This document shows positions 37,092 through 48,700 of a stretch of 64,000 nucleotides of DNA, piece by piece. Position numbers and translations under genes: made by a program. How positions within the stretch are numbered: the first letter of the stretch is position 1; every line of letters starts with the position of its first letter. Under the pieces are notes generated by a model. The model made no database searches. It was not told the DNA's origin and saw only the letters and a list, made by a program, of their open reading frames with translations. The DNA is from Drosophila pseudoobscura (lineage: Eukaryota; Arthropoda; Insecta; Diptera; Drosophilidae), in the NCBI RefSeq assembly GCF_009870125.1, contig NC_046683.1, positions 49,057,869-49,121,868 of the forward strand, read 5' to 3'.

Positions 37092-38228
37092 ATGTATCGC
37101 AATGTGCTCTGCCTGGTGCTGGGCCTGGTCATTGGCATACGACTGACCGATCTCTTCGATTACCTGCGACTCACTGATAGCCGCGACTATGCCCTCACCC
37201 AGGCCCCCGCTGCCACGCCCCAGGTCCACGCTGAAACAAAAACTGAGACGGAGGCGGACATTGCCGCGTGGCTGTTTAATGAAACGCGAGTGCTGTGCCT
37301 CGTGCTGACAATACCCCAGTGGCACCACAGAAAGGCCGCAAAGGTGAAGAACACGTGGGGTTCGCGCTGCAATAAGTTGATATTCCTGAGCAGCGAAGAG
37401 GACAAAGAACTGGGGGCCATCGATGTGGGTGTGCCTGAAGATCGTAAAAATCTATATGCCAAAGTTCGCGCCGGCTTTGCATACGCGTACAAGCATCATG
37501 GAGAGGATTACGATTGGTTTCTCAAGGCAGATGATGATACGTGAGTGGGACGAGCAAATCTTTTGAATCTCCTTTAAACATCTCTTCTTTTTCAGCTTTA
37601 TAATCATGGAGAATCTGAGGTACTTTCTCTACCCCTACGATCCAGAGGCCGCTCTTTATTTTGGCCACAAATTCCACACCGATTTCCCGCAGGGCTACAT
37701 GTCTGGTGGAGCAGGCTACGTGTTGAGTCGTGATGCCCTGCGGCGACTGAATCTCTTTGCGCTGAATAACACCCGTTTCTGTCCAGAGAATACGCTGTCA
37801 GAGGATCGGCAGATAGGCAGGTGCTTGAGGAATGTGGGTGTTGTGGCAGGAGACTCTCGGGATGGGGAGGGACAGGAACGCTTTTTGCCGCTGTCCCCCA
37901 AGCATTTGGTGCCCCATTTTCCCACCACTGGATGGCTGAGTGGCTTGGTGTTCTACAAGCCGGTAAGAGATACTACTTCTGTGGATCAGAGATTCTTTAT
38001 TAAAGATGGTATCATCCTCAGACGGAGACCTGCTGTTCGACCACTGCCATCAGCTACCACTACGTCAAGGACTTTGAGTTCGAGATCTACGAGTACTTGT
38101 TGTATCGCCTGCGCGTCTTTGGCATACCCGTGCCCCAGCGAACACTACCCATGCGTCTGCCACAGCAACAACTGCAAAGACAGCTGGAGATCTGGTCCAA
38201 AGAAAAAACTACAAATCAGAAAAAGTGA
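37092..38228 (+). CDS. Core 1 beta-1,3-galactosyltransferase-like (C1GalT family) type II membrane protein
   Basis: Three exons: 37092-37540, 37596-37962 and 38022-38228, totalling 1023 nt or 340 residues. The 55 and 59 nt introns have consistent phases. A short cytoplasmic end is followed by a signal-anchor (about residues 5-17), a stem, and a GT31 C1GalT-type catalytic domain. Visible motifs are [18 protein letters not shown], the metal-binding DDD at residues 147-149 within [33 protein letters not shown], and [22 protein letters not shown]. The C-terminus has [19 protein letters not shown]. The family transfers galactose from UDP-Gal to O-linked GalNAc in the Golgi; the exact acceptor for this fly paralogue is not known to me. 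The start is the first ATG that gives a proper signal-anchor. Decayed relatives follow downstream, pointing to a tandem array. It may correspond to D. melanogaster CG34056 or CG34057, but that is from memory. Confidence 0.88.
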
Positions 38229-39180
38229 TAATCGAAGGTTATGTTTATGTGAGAATAAGAGATTTTTGATGTGGAACTACTTTACTAAAGCTCCTTTAAT
38301 TTCAGGTAGATCACATTGCTGTAAGATGTGGATGAAACGTTAAAACAAGGACTCAAAACTATACCTAAATCATGTTAGAATTTGTTTAAATTATATGCGC
38401 AAGTGCTGCGAGGAGGAGGAGAAAACAAAACTGTGATTCGAATTGACTTTGTCCCGCTTCTTAAGCCTCAAAACAACGTCTGGGATCTCCCCTACAGGTG
38501 GGGATTAATGACCAGAGCTCGTTGCATTACTATGGAACTCCGTTCTCTAAGGCTTGAACCAATTTTCGGCATGCGACAGGCTTCTGGAAGCTTTTGAGAG
38601 TAAATAGCAAGGAAATTGGTCTCCAGAGAGGAGAATTTGGCAGACTGAATGCCATCTGAATGACGAGGAACAAGCCTAAGGATGTGCCAAATATAAGAAG
38701 CGGCAATCGGATTTTTCCACAGGACCAATGTGAGATTATCATTCGATCGTTTTGATTTATTTCTTCAGATATCCAATTCTTGCGTTTCAGAGGACCGATT
38801 GCTGCTCAAGCTCTGCCACTTGCGTACCTTATCGGTATCTCAAGAGAGTCTATTGCTCTGCCATCGCTCCAGAGGGGACTTCCTGCACGTCTGTTCTTTG
38901 GGTATACGCTGGATTTTGAAGGGTTAAGCGATGTTGAAGGAGTATAGCAGCAGGGAAACATACTGTATCTACTAAAGCCATTCTCTCGCCTCTCCATTCC
39001 ATACCTTATGTTAGTCCCCTTTCTTCCTATAATTACTAAATCCATTAAACTGTACAATAAATGTATTATAACTAGAGAGCGTGGGTAGATCTCAACCATT
39101 GTGGCACTGTGCTTCCGTGAGTGAATGCATTTGCTGCGGCTATCAAAGGTTGAGCCGTGGAAAACGATCTTCTATAGCGG
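38229..39180 (+). other. 3' flank of the C1GalT-like gene
   Basis: No intact gene is seen. Short open frames between 38380 and 38930 show no recognisable motif. They might be badly decayed duplicates given the neighbouring pseudogene, but I could not align them. An AATAAA lies near 39056. Confidence 0.35.
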
Positions 39181-39199
39181 CTCCCGATTCCCGATTCCC

Positions 39200-39935
39200 G
39201 ATTCGCAATGCTTTGGGGCAAGAGCTCGGTCTAAACTTGGGCATACGCCTGACGGAATACTGTTTGAAACGTTTTCTTGGAATCTTCGATAATATTTGGC
39301 CACCGACAGAGGTCGGACTTCCGGGAGGGATATATGCATGGGGGGCGGTGCTATGCATCGCTTGAATTTGTTCGATTTTAATGGAAGTAATATTTGTGAT
39401 CCCATATATAACGCCCTCTTCGCTTTGGAGAAAAGGAATTAGTCCTTTGCTGTATTGGGGGATTGGAATCACTCCTTATTCGCATTGAAGGACATGCATC
39501 TCTCATCCTCATCTGAAGACAGAGCCATGGGTCTGTGCCTGAAGCATGTGGGAGTGAAACCCGGCGAGTCCCGCGGTGGCCTTAACCAAGAGCCTCCTCT
39601 TGCCGCAGTGGCTGATGCCTGGAACTGGCACGAGCTCCATTTTCTTCAAACCAACGGAGAGAGGAAGGAAAAACCGCTAAGAAAACTTAAGAACACTTTT
39701 TTCTGCCCCTCTTAGCCCCGAAATCGCTGTTCCACTGCCTTGATAAGCCTTCATTCAGCAAATGGTTTGGCCTTTGATCTGCTGGGGGTACTTTTTCTAT
39801 AAAGTAAGGATTTTTGGAGACCCCAGGCCTCTGCAGAAACTGCCGCCACGCCTGGGCTTCAGGGAAATGCATTCCCTGCGGCGCTATTGGTCCCAGGTGG
39901 TGTCCGATAACCTGGAAAAACCTGGGGCTTAATGT
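39200..39935 (+). pseudogene. Degenerate C1GalT-like paralogue
   Basis: Pieces in the same order as the intact gene are recognisable in shifting frames. 39225-39260 gives LGLNLGIRLTEY, like the signal-anchor [12 protein letters not shown]. 39295-39353 gives FGHRQRSDFREGYMHGGRCY, like [20 protein letters not shown]. About 39473-39590 gives SLFALKDM then SEDRAMGLCLKHVGVKPGESR, like [21 protein letters not shown]. After a frame change, FFKPTE appears near 39640. 39783-39932 gives WGYFFYKVRIFGDPRP and a C-terminal tail ending in TAA. The segment carrying the DDD motif is missing, and there are stops and frameshifts, so this is a dead copy. No restored sequence is offered. Confidence 0.8.
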
Positions 39936-40249
39936 AATTGCTACACTTTGAGATAAATAAAGCAAGAGGCAGCGACGATGAAGATTTATTCCCATCAATA
40001 AGGCAAAACCAATTGTTGTCTTTGGCTCCAACGTCTCTTCTGCATTCTCCCCTCCTTTGGGGGGGGGGCTGTCCTGTCCGCTGGCATTGCTTTGGCCATT
40101 TGTCAATGCGGCTGGCCCTTCGCTTTAAAGCACAATTTATCAAAAAGGGCCGCGTGCCACATACTCATTCCCCACATCCACATCCACATCCACCTCCTCC
40201 TCCTCATCACCTTTTGTTGGATAAGCAGGGAGGAAAATTGAGGAATCGA

Positions 40250-40321
40250 GAACCGGAAAATCGAGTGAAACGTGCCAAACACGTGAAAAATACCTGGGGA
40301 TCATTGCATTGTTATTTATGA
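40250..40321 (+). pseudogene. Second C1GalT-like remnant (donor-domain start only)
   Basis: The frame RVKRAKHVKNTWGS ends soon after in a stop. It matches [11 protein letters not shown] of the intact gene and the KARHVKATW region of the wider family. It lies 3' of the C-terminal end of the preceding pseudogene, so it comes from a further tandem copy or from a rearrangement. It is short but specific. Confidence 0.55.
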
Positions 40322-43300
40322 GCATCGAAATGAGGCTCGAAATGAACTGCACGGGGAGGAACAGGACTCGAGGCATGCGGCATGCGGCATTCGGCACGCG
40401 AGTGCCTTGACTCCTCGGATAAAGGATAAACTCGTTTTTTGGCAAAGCAGGGCAGCTGTTTATGTACCGCTATCTAGAGCTATCCAGAGGGGTAGAACCG
40501 TGGAACGTGCCGCCGGTCCCTGAACCCCCAGGTTGCGCCTGCGCAGCGCCCTGCCTCGCCTCGCCCCGCCTCGCCTTTCATCGTTAATATGTACATAATT
40601 CTACATTTACATTTTAGACAAATATGAGCCGAAAGGGAGCTTTTCCCTCCACAGATCCCTTGTGCGTTATCCCTATTCCGTGTACCCATTCCTGTGTTCC
40701 ATGTAAATGAGGTTGTCGTTGCCACCACACACGTGCGCCGCCTGGCCAACAGGCCGTGAACACAGGCTCCTGGCTCTTGTTCCCCGCTGTCTGACAGATT
40801 TCTGGGTGGAACTGCTATCAGTGCCGTTGCGATAAAGGTTCGGCCAGGCAGCAGCTGCTGACTTTTCCATGAATTTAGGGGAGTTGAATGTAGGATGTAG
40901 GGAGTAGGGAGTAGGGAGTAGGGAGTAGGAAGTAGGGAGTGCCTTTTGTAAACACAACGGGGCAGAAACAGGATATTTTTTAAATAATCCATCGATGCAT
41001 TTTATGATTTCCAAAAATAGCCCTTCAAATTCTACACTCGACATTACATTCTACATGATTTGATTACATGACACTGCACCTACACCCGCACTCTTCGTTT
41101 ACCCCTCTCACAAATACCTGTACCAGAAAGTGCCCTATAAACGTTCGCTTAGTGGGAGAGGGCGGAGTAGAGGAGCAGAAAAGTTCGCTCTTCTCAGTTC
41201 GTGCAGTGGAGAGCGGTCCCAGAGAAGCCACAAACAATGCGGATAAGCTATGAAAGAAGCAGTAAAAGAAGAGTTTGGTTATACGCGTGCATAGCTGAAG
41301 AGAGTGAGTGGGAGAGAGCAATTATATGCAAGCCTCGAAATTATGCAAGGTGATCTGCTCAGTACAACAGCCAACTTCGTTCTCGCTCTCTCAACAAAAC
41401 TAGCGTCAGCGCTCTCAGTTGTGCTGAGCATGAAAGAAGACACGAAAAGAGAGACCACCTTGTAAAATTTCATTATTCGCCGCCTACGCATCTCTTACGC
41501 TCACACAGCTTCCACAGTTCCCCCCCGCTCTTCATTCTAAGCGCAAATCGTTTATTCGGAAATCAAACTGGCGTTGTTTTGTTGTTTCGGGCCGTGAAAT
41601 GCGGGAAAATTATGAAAATTTGTCGCGCAGCAGTGCAGTGTAGTGTATTGTAAGTTAGGGATTGAAAACACAACAAAAAAGTTTAATTTTTAGTGTTTAT
41701 AGTGCAGAATAGAGTGAAAAAGTGGCGTGATTAAGCAGATGCTGATCGTGTGCGCTAAAATGTGCAAATGCAGTGGAACAAGCAAACATATTATGTACAT
41801 ACATTAATGTATTTATGTATTTGTTTTATTTTTTGTGCAATAAGCCATTCCGTTGTGTCTCGAATGTTTTCATTTGATTGTTTCACCGGCATGTGTGTGT
41901 GTGTGTGCGCGTGTGAAAGAATGCGAGAAGAAGAGAAGCAAAAAGGAACGAGCAAACGCTGCTTATCTTCGTCGCTCTCCTTCCGAATGTCACTCAAATA
42001 GAGATGTGATCTCCCTCTCTCTCCCGAAGCTGAGCAAAATAAGTGAGTATGCGTGGGAGTGGGCGTGTGCCAAATGTGTACTCTTATTCGAATTATGGAC
42101 AAAAGATAAGGGAAAGAAAAAGAGTGTTTCTGTTTCTGCACAACTAGCCTCCTTTTAAGGATCATAGCTCCTGAAACCAACTCTGCCACGCCTCTATGCA
42201 TCAATCCTCCACTCAAAGATCTGACACACCTTCTTCCTTTCCAGAGGAACAACATTGATTCATTCCCGTCCATTAACCTTTTGAAGTCCTTCCCCCATTA
42301 ACTATTCAACGGCCGCCTCATTGGCTTCTCAAATGCTTCATTGCGTTCTTCCTGGGCATCTAAACGGCTCACCCATCTAATTAGTTGCATTCCTCAGCTT
42401 CGACTTCAATTCAATCCTGCCACGCCTTCCACTAAAAACACAAAACCAAAAGAGAAGCACAGAGAGAGAGAGAGATAGAGAGAGGGGGGAGACAGAAAGG
42501 ACTTCCCTGGGCGACATGATGTCTGGCAGGAACGGTTTACACACATTTCAACGACGATGTCTTATAATCAATTTAATGGCTTCTTCCCCCCCCCCCCCCC
42601 TGCGAAAGGGGAACGGAACGAATACGAAGCGGTTTCCCCTCGAGAAAGGAACCAGACCACGAACAGAGGATTCCCCCTAAGACGGTGTCGGTGACGGTGA
42701 CGGTGTCGGTGTCGGTGAGGGGCAGGGGCAGGGGAACGGAGGAGGAGGAGACGAGGGTAATAAGTCGTCGCCGACTGAGGGGCGTTTCAATTTGTATCCT
42801 AAAGTGAAACCTACAATTGGCACCACTTTTGCAGCCAAAGGAATTGCCTCTTTTATGGTCTCATTTTCTCTGGTTTTCTTCTTGGCTTGCCCCTTCTTGC
42901 CGCAAACTCAATTAAGTGACGAATGAATGGATGGATGGCTGTATGAATGGAGGGTTCCCTAAAAGGACAGCGACAAGGCGCCTCTTGCGAGGGTCTTGCG
43001 AGGGTCTTGCGAGGGTCCTGCGAGGCATGTAAATGCCAGCACACACAAGGCGGAGGGAGGGGGATGGCACGATGATGACTCAACAATGTCTTGAACGTGT
43101 TGCTTTGCTTTCCTTCCTTCCGGCAAAGGAATGCCTGCCATGCCCTCTGCGCTGCCTCTTTCAAGGAATGCCACACAACCCTCAACCCTCGACGGCAGCA
43201 GCTAGCAGCAAACTATCGAGCAACCCCTAAAAATGCACTGACTTCTTGGCGGCGCGAGGGTTCTGTTCTTTGTGCCTTCTTGGGTTTGAGGTTCTCGCCC

Positions 43301-44940
43301 GCCTTCCTCCTTTGTGTGTCTCGTCAGTTCTTGTGTCTCCGAAGGGGTTCTCCCGACGCGTGCCACGAAAAGGGGGAAGGCTGTGGCCCAGGACAAATGT
43401 ACCTGTAGCTGGGAGGATGGGTTCTGTTCTGTTTCGACTGTTCTCTGACTCATTGGCATGTCCTCGTACGGCAGGAAGTGCACGTACAGAAATTATTGAA
43501 AATTATAGTTGTGGAAAACTTAAAAAAAACCCCAACGGAGCGAAGGACACGTGCAGGACAATCGTATGCAAAAAAAGGACTTCCCGGAGAGGAAGTGGCA
43601 GCCAAGCGTTAAATTGAAGCCTGTGCCAAATCAATTAAAAAACAAAAAAAAAACAAAAGAAAACACTCGTGCCCCAAGCCGTTGCTTGTTTGTGTGGCAG
43701 TTGCATGGCAACATTCTGTCGCAAGCGGCGCGGGGACACGGGCCTTTCCCCCCCGGCTTTCCACAGTGGTTTTTCCGGCCAGCAGCAGGACTGCGATTCG
43801 AATTCTGATGCACTCGTGCAGTCCAGCAGCTGCCGCGAATGCTCTTTGCGAATGCGCCGCACAAAAATCACAAAAATCAAAATACCTTTACACATGATTT
43901 ATCCCTGAAGCACCGAAAGCGGGTATCCTTCCCCGTCCCCTCCCCCTTCCCCCATTCCCCTGTGTCTGTGTGTCCGTCTGTCGGCGTCTGCGTGTGTGAG
44001 AGTGCGGCAGCTGCAACCCAACCTCCCCTTGGCCCTTTCCCCTGTACCCTGTACCCTGTCGATCAGAATGCTTTTACTTTTGCCCTAAAACCCAATCGAA
44101 GCACACAATCAACCCCTGGGTCTGGTCTCTGGTCCAAACCAAAAAATCAACATTTGCGCCCTCCCCTTCTCCTCCCATTTTAATGGGGTGGCTGCATCCC
44201 CTCTGCATCCCCTGCATCCCTGTCGAAAGTTCCAATTTTCCAGACTCTTTCTTCAGTTTACAACATTTTTGGAAATTATATAGCAAATCTCTTTGGTTTC
44301 GTGCTCAATTGGAATATTTCTATGTTTCTTTTGTTTCGCAGCAGCGACAGCGGCAGCGGCAGCGGGAGGCGGAGGTGTATCCTAATTATGTCCTGTGTCC
44401 TGTGTCCTGCATCTGCGTGTGTGTCCATGGGCATGCCATGTACCAAACGAGTAGAACGTGGGCAAGTCTCTTCGAGTGGAACTAATGTCGGTGGAACGGA
44501 TATGCGATCGAGTGAAAGGTACGGGGAGTAACTAATTTACAACAGACATCTGTCGTTTCTAATGATTGCTTTCTCCAACACTTTCTCCCAGCAATCGCGG
44601 ACAGCCGTGCACTTGTTCCCGTGGAGAGCTCTAGTGGGAGATATCTGTCTGTGTGAATTGGGAAACTGGGAGAATTTCCAGCTTCAAAATGCACTCTAAT
44701 TGCAGTATCTTTGAATTATTATCTGTGGCGGGCGCTTCGATTGCTCCTCTGCTACCAGACCTCTCCACTAAATCCATATTTAGCCGTGAGACAATCATGA
44801 CTAAGGGTCGTAAATAGCCCTACCTTTATCTTGACACACTACCTTTTTCTATTACCACGTCCGACTATGTAAAGCGTCGGATGTTTACTGTTTTTACCGA
44901 GTGTGTCTGATAAGAGGCTACCCAGATAAGCGGGCAGATC
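40322..44940. other. Intergenic region between the C1GalT array and the G12-family gene
   Basis: No coding gene was found. Simple repeats include a TAGGGAG heptamer array at about 40893-40938, four copies of an 11-mer (CTTGCGAGGGT) at about 42983-43025, a 14-base C run ending at 42600, and GTGTCGGTGACG-type hexamers at 42687-42718. A possible noncoding first exon at about 41418-41650 is listed separately. Confidence 0.45.
41418..41650 (+). other. Possible noncoding first exon (plus strand)
   Basis: An initiator-like CTCAGTTG near 41416-41423 is followed by leader-like sequence that ends at a good donor, TATT|GTAAGT, near 41650. No downstream partner was found and no coding frame begins here. 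It could be a leader of an unseen transcript, a noncoding RNA, or chance. Confidence 0.15.
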
Positions 44941-44946
44941 TGTGGC

Positions 44947-44953
44947 TATAAAA
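44947..44953 (+). promoter_or_regulatory. TATA box of the G12-family gene
   Basis: TATAAAA lies 58 nt before the start codon. Transcription should begin near 44975, giving a leader of only about 30 nt. Strong TATA boxes and short leaders are common in tissue-specific secreted-protein genes of Drosophila. Confidence 0.75.
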
Positions 44954-45004
44954 GCAGCCGGCCCGAACAGCATCCATCTAGTCACCGAAGACAGATACAT
45001 CACA

Positions 45005-45730
45005 ATGCAGATCCCTGCCGCTTGGACACTCGTTGGACTCTGCTGCCTGGTGGCAGTCACCTACTCCGCACAGCTGGCTCCCATTCGAGCTGCCGCTGCT
45101 GCGCCCAGACCCGGGCCACCGCCCAGCACTCTGGCCCTAGAGCTGCGTAGCATCTTCCGGCAGATACCCAGGAAGCAGATCGAGAAACTCGTGCAGGCCT
45201 ACATCCTCAACGACGAGGAGTTCCAGGGTGTCGTCAGGGACATCAACTCCCTGCAGGCCTACCGCCTCAGTCGCCAGTTGGCGGCGCAGCCCGAGGTGCG
45301 GCAACTGCTGCAGTGGCTCTCCCAGCAGCTGATTCTCTCGGGCAGCTCCCTGAAGATCTTCGAGGACTTGGAGCTGGAGATCAAGGTGATCAACAAGTAT
45401 CCGCAGGCCTCGCAGTTGGTGAACGGCATCCGCGGCTTCGAGCTGGAGTTCTTCCAGATCTATCCGCTGGAGCTCATCCGTTCCCTGCTGGAGCCCAGTG
45501 CCACACAGTCGAGTCCCGCTCTGGCGGAGCTCTGGCGGCGTCTGGTGGCCCTGCTGCCTGCCTACGAGCGCGTGACTGGCTCTCCACCGGGAAAACTGTT
45601 TATCCAGAAGCTGCAGACCCGAGGCGTGGCTGTCCAGGATGTGGATGCCCTTATACGGTATCAGTTTGGCTGGAGCAATGCCACTCTGGGGGGAGCAGAT
45701 TATCCCGGCTACGATTATCTGTACTACTAG
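45005..45730 (+). CDS. Secreted G12 / insect-allergen-related repeat family protein
   Basis: Single exon, 241 residues. The ATG at 45005 is preferred over the upstream frame extension, which would run through the TATA box. A signal peptide spans about residues 1-21 (hydrophobic VGLCCLVAVTYSA). A short Ala/Pro-rich linker follows, then about 190 residues of helical sequence typical of the insect allergen-related/G12 family (PF06757). Its pattern includes FRQIPRKQIEKLVQAYILNDEEFQGVVRDI, with Leu/Val spacing repeated in LVNGIRGFELEFFQ and the final LFIQKLQTRGV block. Family members are midgut microvillar or secreted proteins with lipid-binding cavities in cockroach Bla g 1 relatives; the role in flies is not known to me. 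The C-terminus is Tyr-rich. From position I think this is D. melanogaster CG13905. Confidence 0.85.
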   Translation: MQIPAAWTLVGLCCLVAVTYSAQLAPIRAAAAAPRPGPPPSTLALELRSIFRQIPRKQIEKLVQAYILNDEEFQGVVRDINSLQAYRLSRQLAAQPEVRQLLQWLSQQLILSGSSLKIFEDLELEIKVINKYPQASQLVNGIRGFELEFFQIYPLELIRSLLEPSATQSSPALAELWRRLVALLPAYERVTGSPPGKLFIQKLQTRGVAVQDVDALIRYQFGWSNATLGGADYPGYDYLYY

Positions 45731-48700
45731 AGAAAGTCCACAATGAGACTCCGAAAGACACCCCCTTTGCTTGCCTATTCTTATACCACTTATAATCATT
45801 TAACCTCCACTATATTCTGTGTAAAATATATCCTTAATATACCTCCTTCCAATGGAATCCTATTCTATTTTCATATTGTCGAAATCTTCGTTGAAAATTA
45901 GTGCAAAATCGGAAAATTTCCTGAAAAACACTCAACCCTAAGACGACGACTCTGGCATGATTTAATCGCCTGTCTGTCGGTCCATCGTCTCGCAGTGAAA
46001 GTCCCCAAAAAAACAAAGCAAAGACTGCAAAAAATTCTGTTTACGACTGATAAATATTTTTGTGGGCAGTTCCCCGAAGGCAAAGCCAAAAAATGATCTG
46101 GAATTCTTGGGGTTTTGGCATGCGTAAGCGATCGAAGGAACAGAGTAAATGTACGCTTATAGGAATATATTTCTAAATGGATTATACATTCCCAAAACCT
46201 ATAAAGACCAATGAAGGCTGCTGTTCCATCAATTATTATAGAAAATCATATAAAATTTTCCGTACTTCTGGTATAATATCAGTCGACAATCAATTTAATT
46301 CCACATCTACTCTGATGTGAGACCTGGTGGAATACCAGCGCAAACCGAAGTCCCACGAAGGCTAGCCATCTGTGCCATCGAATGGCAATAAATATCAGTG
46401 CCTGCTCAAAGGTCGCGTGGGGCAGTACGACAGGACGGAGACGGGGACACCCTCGCTGCAAAAGGTATGGTATCCATGGCAATGCCATGATTAAGTAACA
46501 GATGAGCCATGGCCGTGTGCCCTGCCCTGCCCTGCCCTGCCCTGCAATGTGTCCTGTGCTCTGTTCCGTGGATCGCACATGCGATTTAATTGAAACAAAC
46601 CAAACAGGAAACGAAGAGGCATGGGCAGGGGGCAGGGGGCAGGAGGCAGGCGGCAGTGCCAGAGCCCCGTCGAATGGGGTTGCTTTTGTAATGAAGTTCC
46701 TCATTAAGCGGCGACGGGTAGAATCGCTGGATTCGGAATTGCAACGGAAACTAGTTAATGCTCTGTGAGGCCCATTGTCAAAAGCAGAAGCGCAAGTCGT
46801 GCAATTTTCACACAGCAGCACCACTGAAGGGGAATCCTGTGCACAGGATCTTGGCAAACGAAGGGAGAATACTCGTATTTCTCTCCCTTTTCCTTCTGCC
46901 TCGCTTTTTGCGGTGAACGCGTCCAATTGGAATTTTATATATCGCATTGTCCGTCAGATAAGGGGGTAAAAATGTAATATTTTATATTCGCCTCCCCCCT
47001 CCCCCCTCCCCACTCCCCACTCTGGCTCCTGGCTCCTGGCTCCGAACCCTCCCTATGGGCATTCACGGCACTGTGACTGACATGCGGCGGCGGCGGCGGA
47101 TATTCGAGTACGAGGCTTAGAACGGACCCGGACCCGGACCCAGACCCGGGCATAGCTGAGCAGAGCAGAGCAGAGCTCTCCTCCTGTGCGGTGCAGTGCC
47201 ACCCCTAAAGCGCCGAGTGACGCGCGAGTATTTTTATTTAAAAAACCCCCCTATTGAAATCAGCAACAGCCTTAGAGACCTCAGAGCTGAGCCGCCCGAC
47301 CGCCCGACCGCCCGAAACCCCGCAACGCAGTGCAGGCTAGAAATCGCGCTACGCTTGAGCTCTGCTTTATGGCCACTAGCTACAGTGGTGACTGGCTACA
47401 GAGGCAGATATGGGAAAGCAGAGGAATGAAATGAAGAAGTTCTTCAAAGGGAAGAAGTCCACCTACTGAAAGGCATCCCCAGGTGAATGATTTTCACTTG
47501 CCAATAAGAAAACAACGACAGTCCAACGAAATCTTTGCCGTGATGTCTGCTTCCTGCAAGTCCCTTCCCTTATAGTCATGCCTCACTGCCTGTCTGCCTG
47601 TCTGTGCCCCTTGTGCACCCTTCGATTGGTGCTGCCGCCGCTGCTGCTGCAAGCACTCGTATGTGGTGGCTCGTGTGTTCTGTTGGGTTTTTGGTGTTTG
47701 AAAATGCACCTGGCTGAATTTTCAGCTTCGATTGCGCTGCGGCCAGGCCACGATTTCCATGCTGGGGTTCGCACTGGGACTGGGCCCGAGATTCGGGTGG
47801 TTGGTTGCATTGCATTGTGATTTCCCTGCCGCACATGCCGCTGTATGAGGCAGGCAGCAGCGGGGTTTGTGCCCGTGCCCGTGCCACGGAGCGGCAAGGA
47901 CATTAGCAGGCGCAACAACAAATGAGCGTTGGTCGCCGGTCGCGTGCCCGAAGCACTTCGACACCCGACAGAATTGTGAATTGTGATTGTTTTTTGTGCT
48001 GTTCCTTTATGCCTTTACTATATTTTATTTCCTTGCTGCTTTTTGCCTTCGTGCGTCCTGCCCCCCCCTGCCTCTCCTTTGCCACGATTCTGCTGCATGT
48101 GTGAGTGAGTGATTTGTGTGCCCCTGCGGCGCTGCACGCTGCATGCTGCATAATTTCGCCTTGACTCGAGCGGAACACATCTATAATTATGTATCCCCTG
48201 AATGCATCTAATTTTCCCCCCACTTTTCCTCGCTTTTTCGACTGTTATTTGTTTTTGCTTCGGTGGGGATCCCTAAGCTTTTCGGGGATTTTCCTGCTGC
48301 GTTTTTGGTTCTAGAAGAATCGAATAATTTGTGCCACTCTCTGCGGGGGGGTGGGGGTGGCATAATCTCTTCCTTATGGCAGGAATCGCCCGAATCCCAA
48401 TTAAAATATAATTCACGCCTCTGGAAGCCCAGAAACCAGAGCCAGAAATTGCATGAAATTATGAAAGCGAAAAATTTAATTACAGCTCAGTGGCTGATGG
48501 AGATCCCTTCGGGGCACTGTAACCCCCAAAAAGGCAGCCAGCAACAACCCTTCCTTCGACAATGGGGCACGGCGCACGGGACACGGGACACACAGGCAAC
48601 ATGTGCCACAAGTTGAGTGCATCCTCTCGAGGAGCTGCCCAAGCAGCAAGTGCTGTTGCACGCGACTCAAAAGAGGCTTTTGAGACGACACACAGAAATG

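Noticed and set aside
38382..38930. Possible further C1GalT remnant right after the intact gene
   Set aside because: I could not align any frame on either strand with the intact protein, unlike the two listed remnants.
44942..45004. Upstream extension of the G12-family reading frame
   Set aside because: It starts at a non-ATG codon and reads through the TATA box and expected start site; the ATG at 45005 yields a proper signal peptide.
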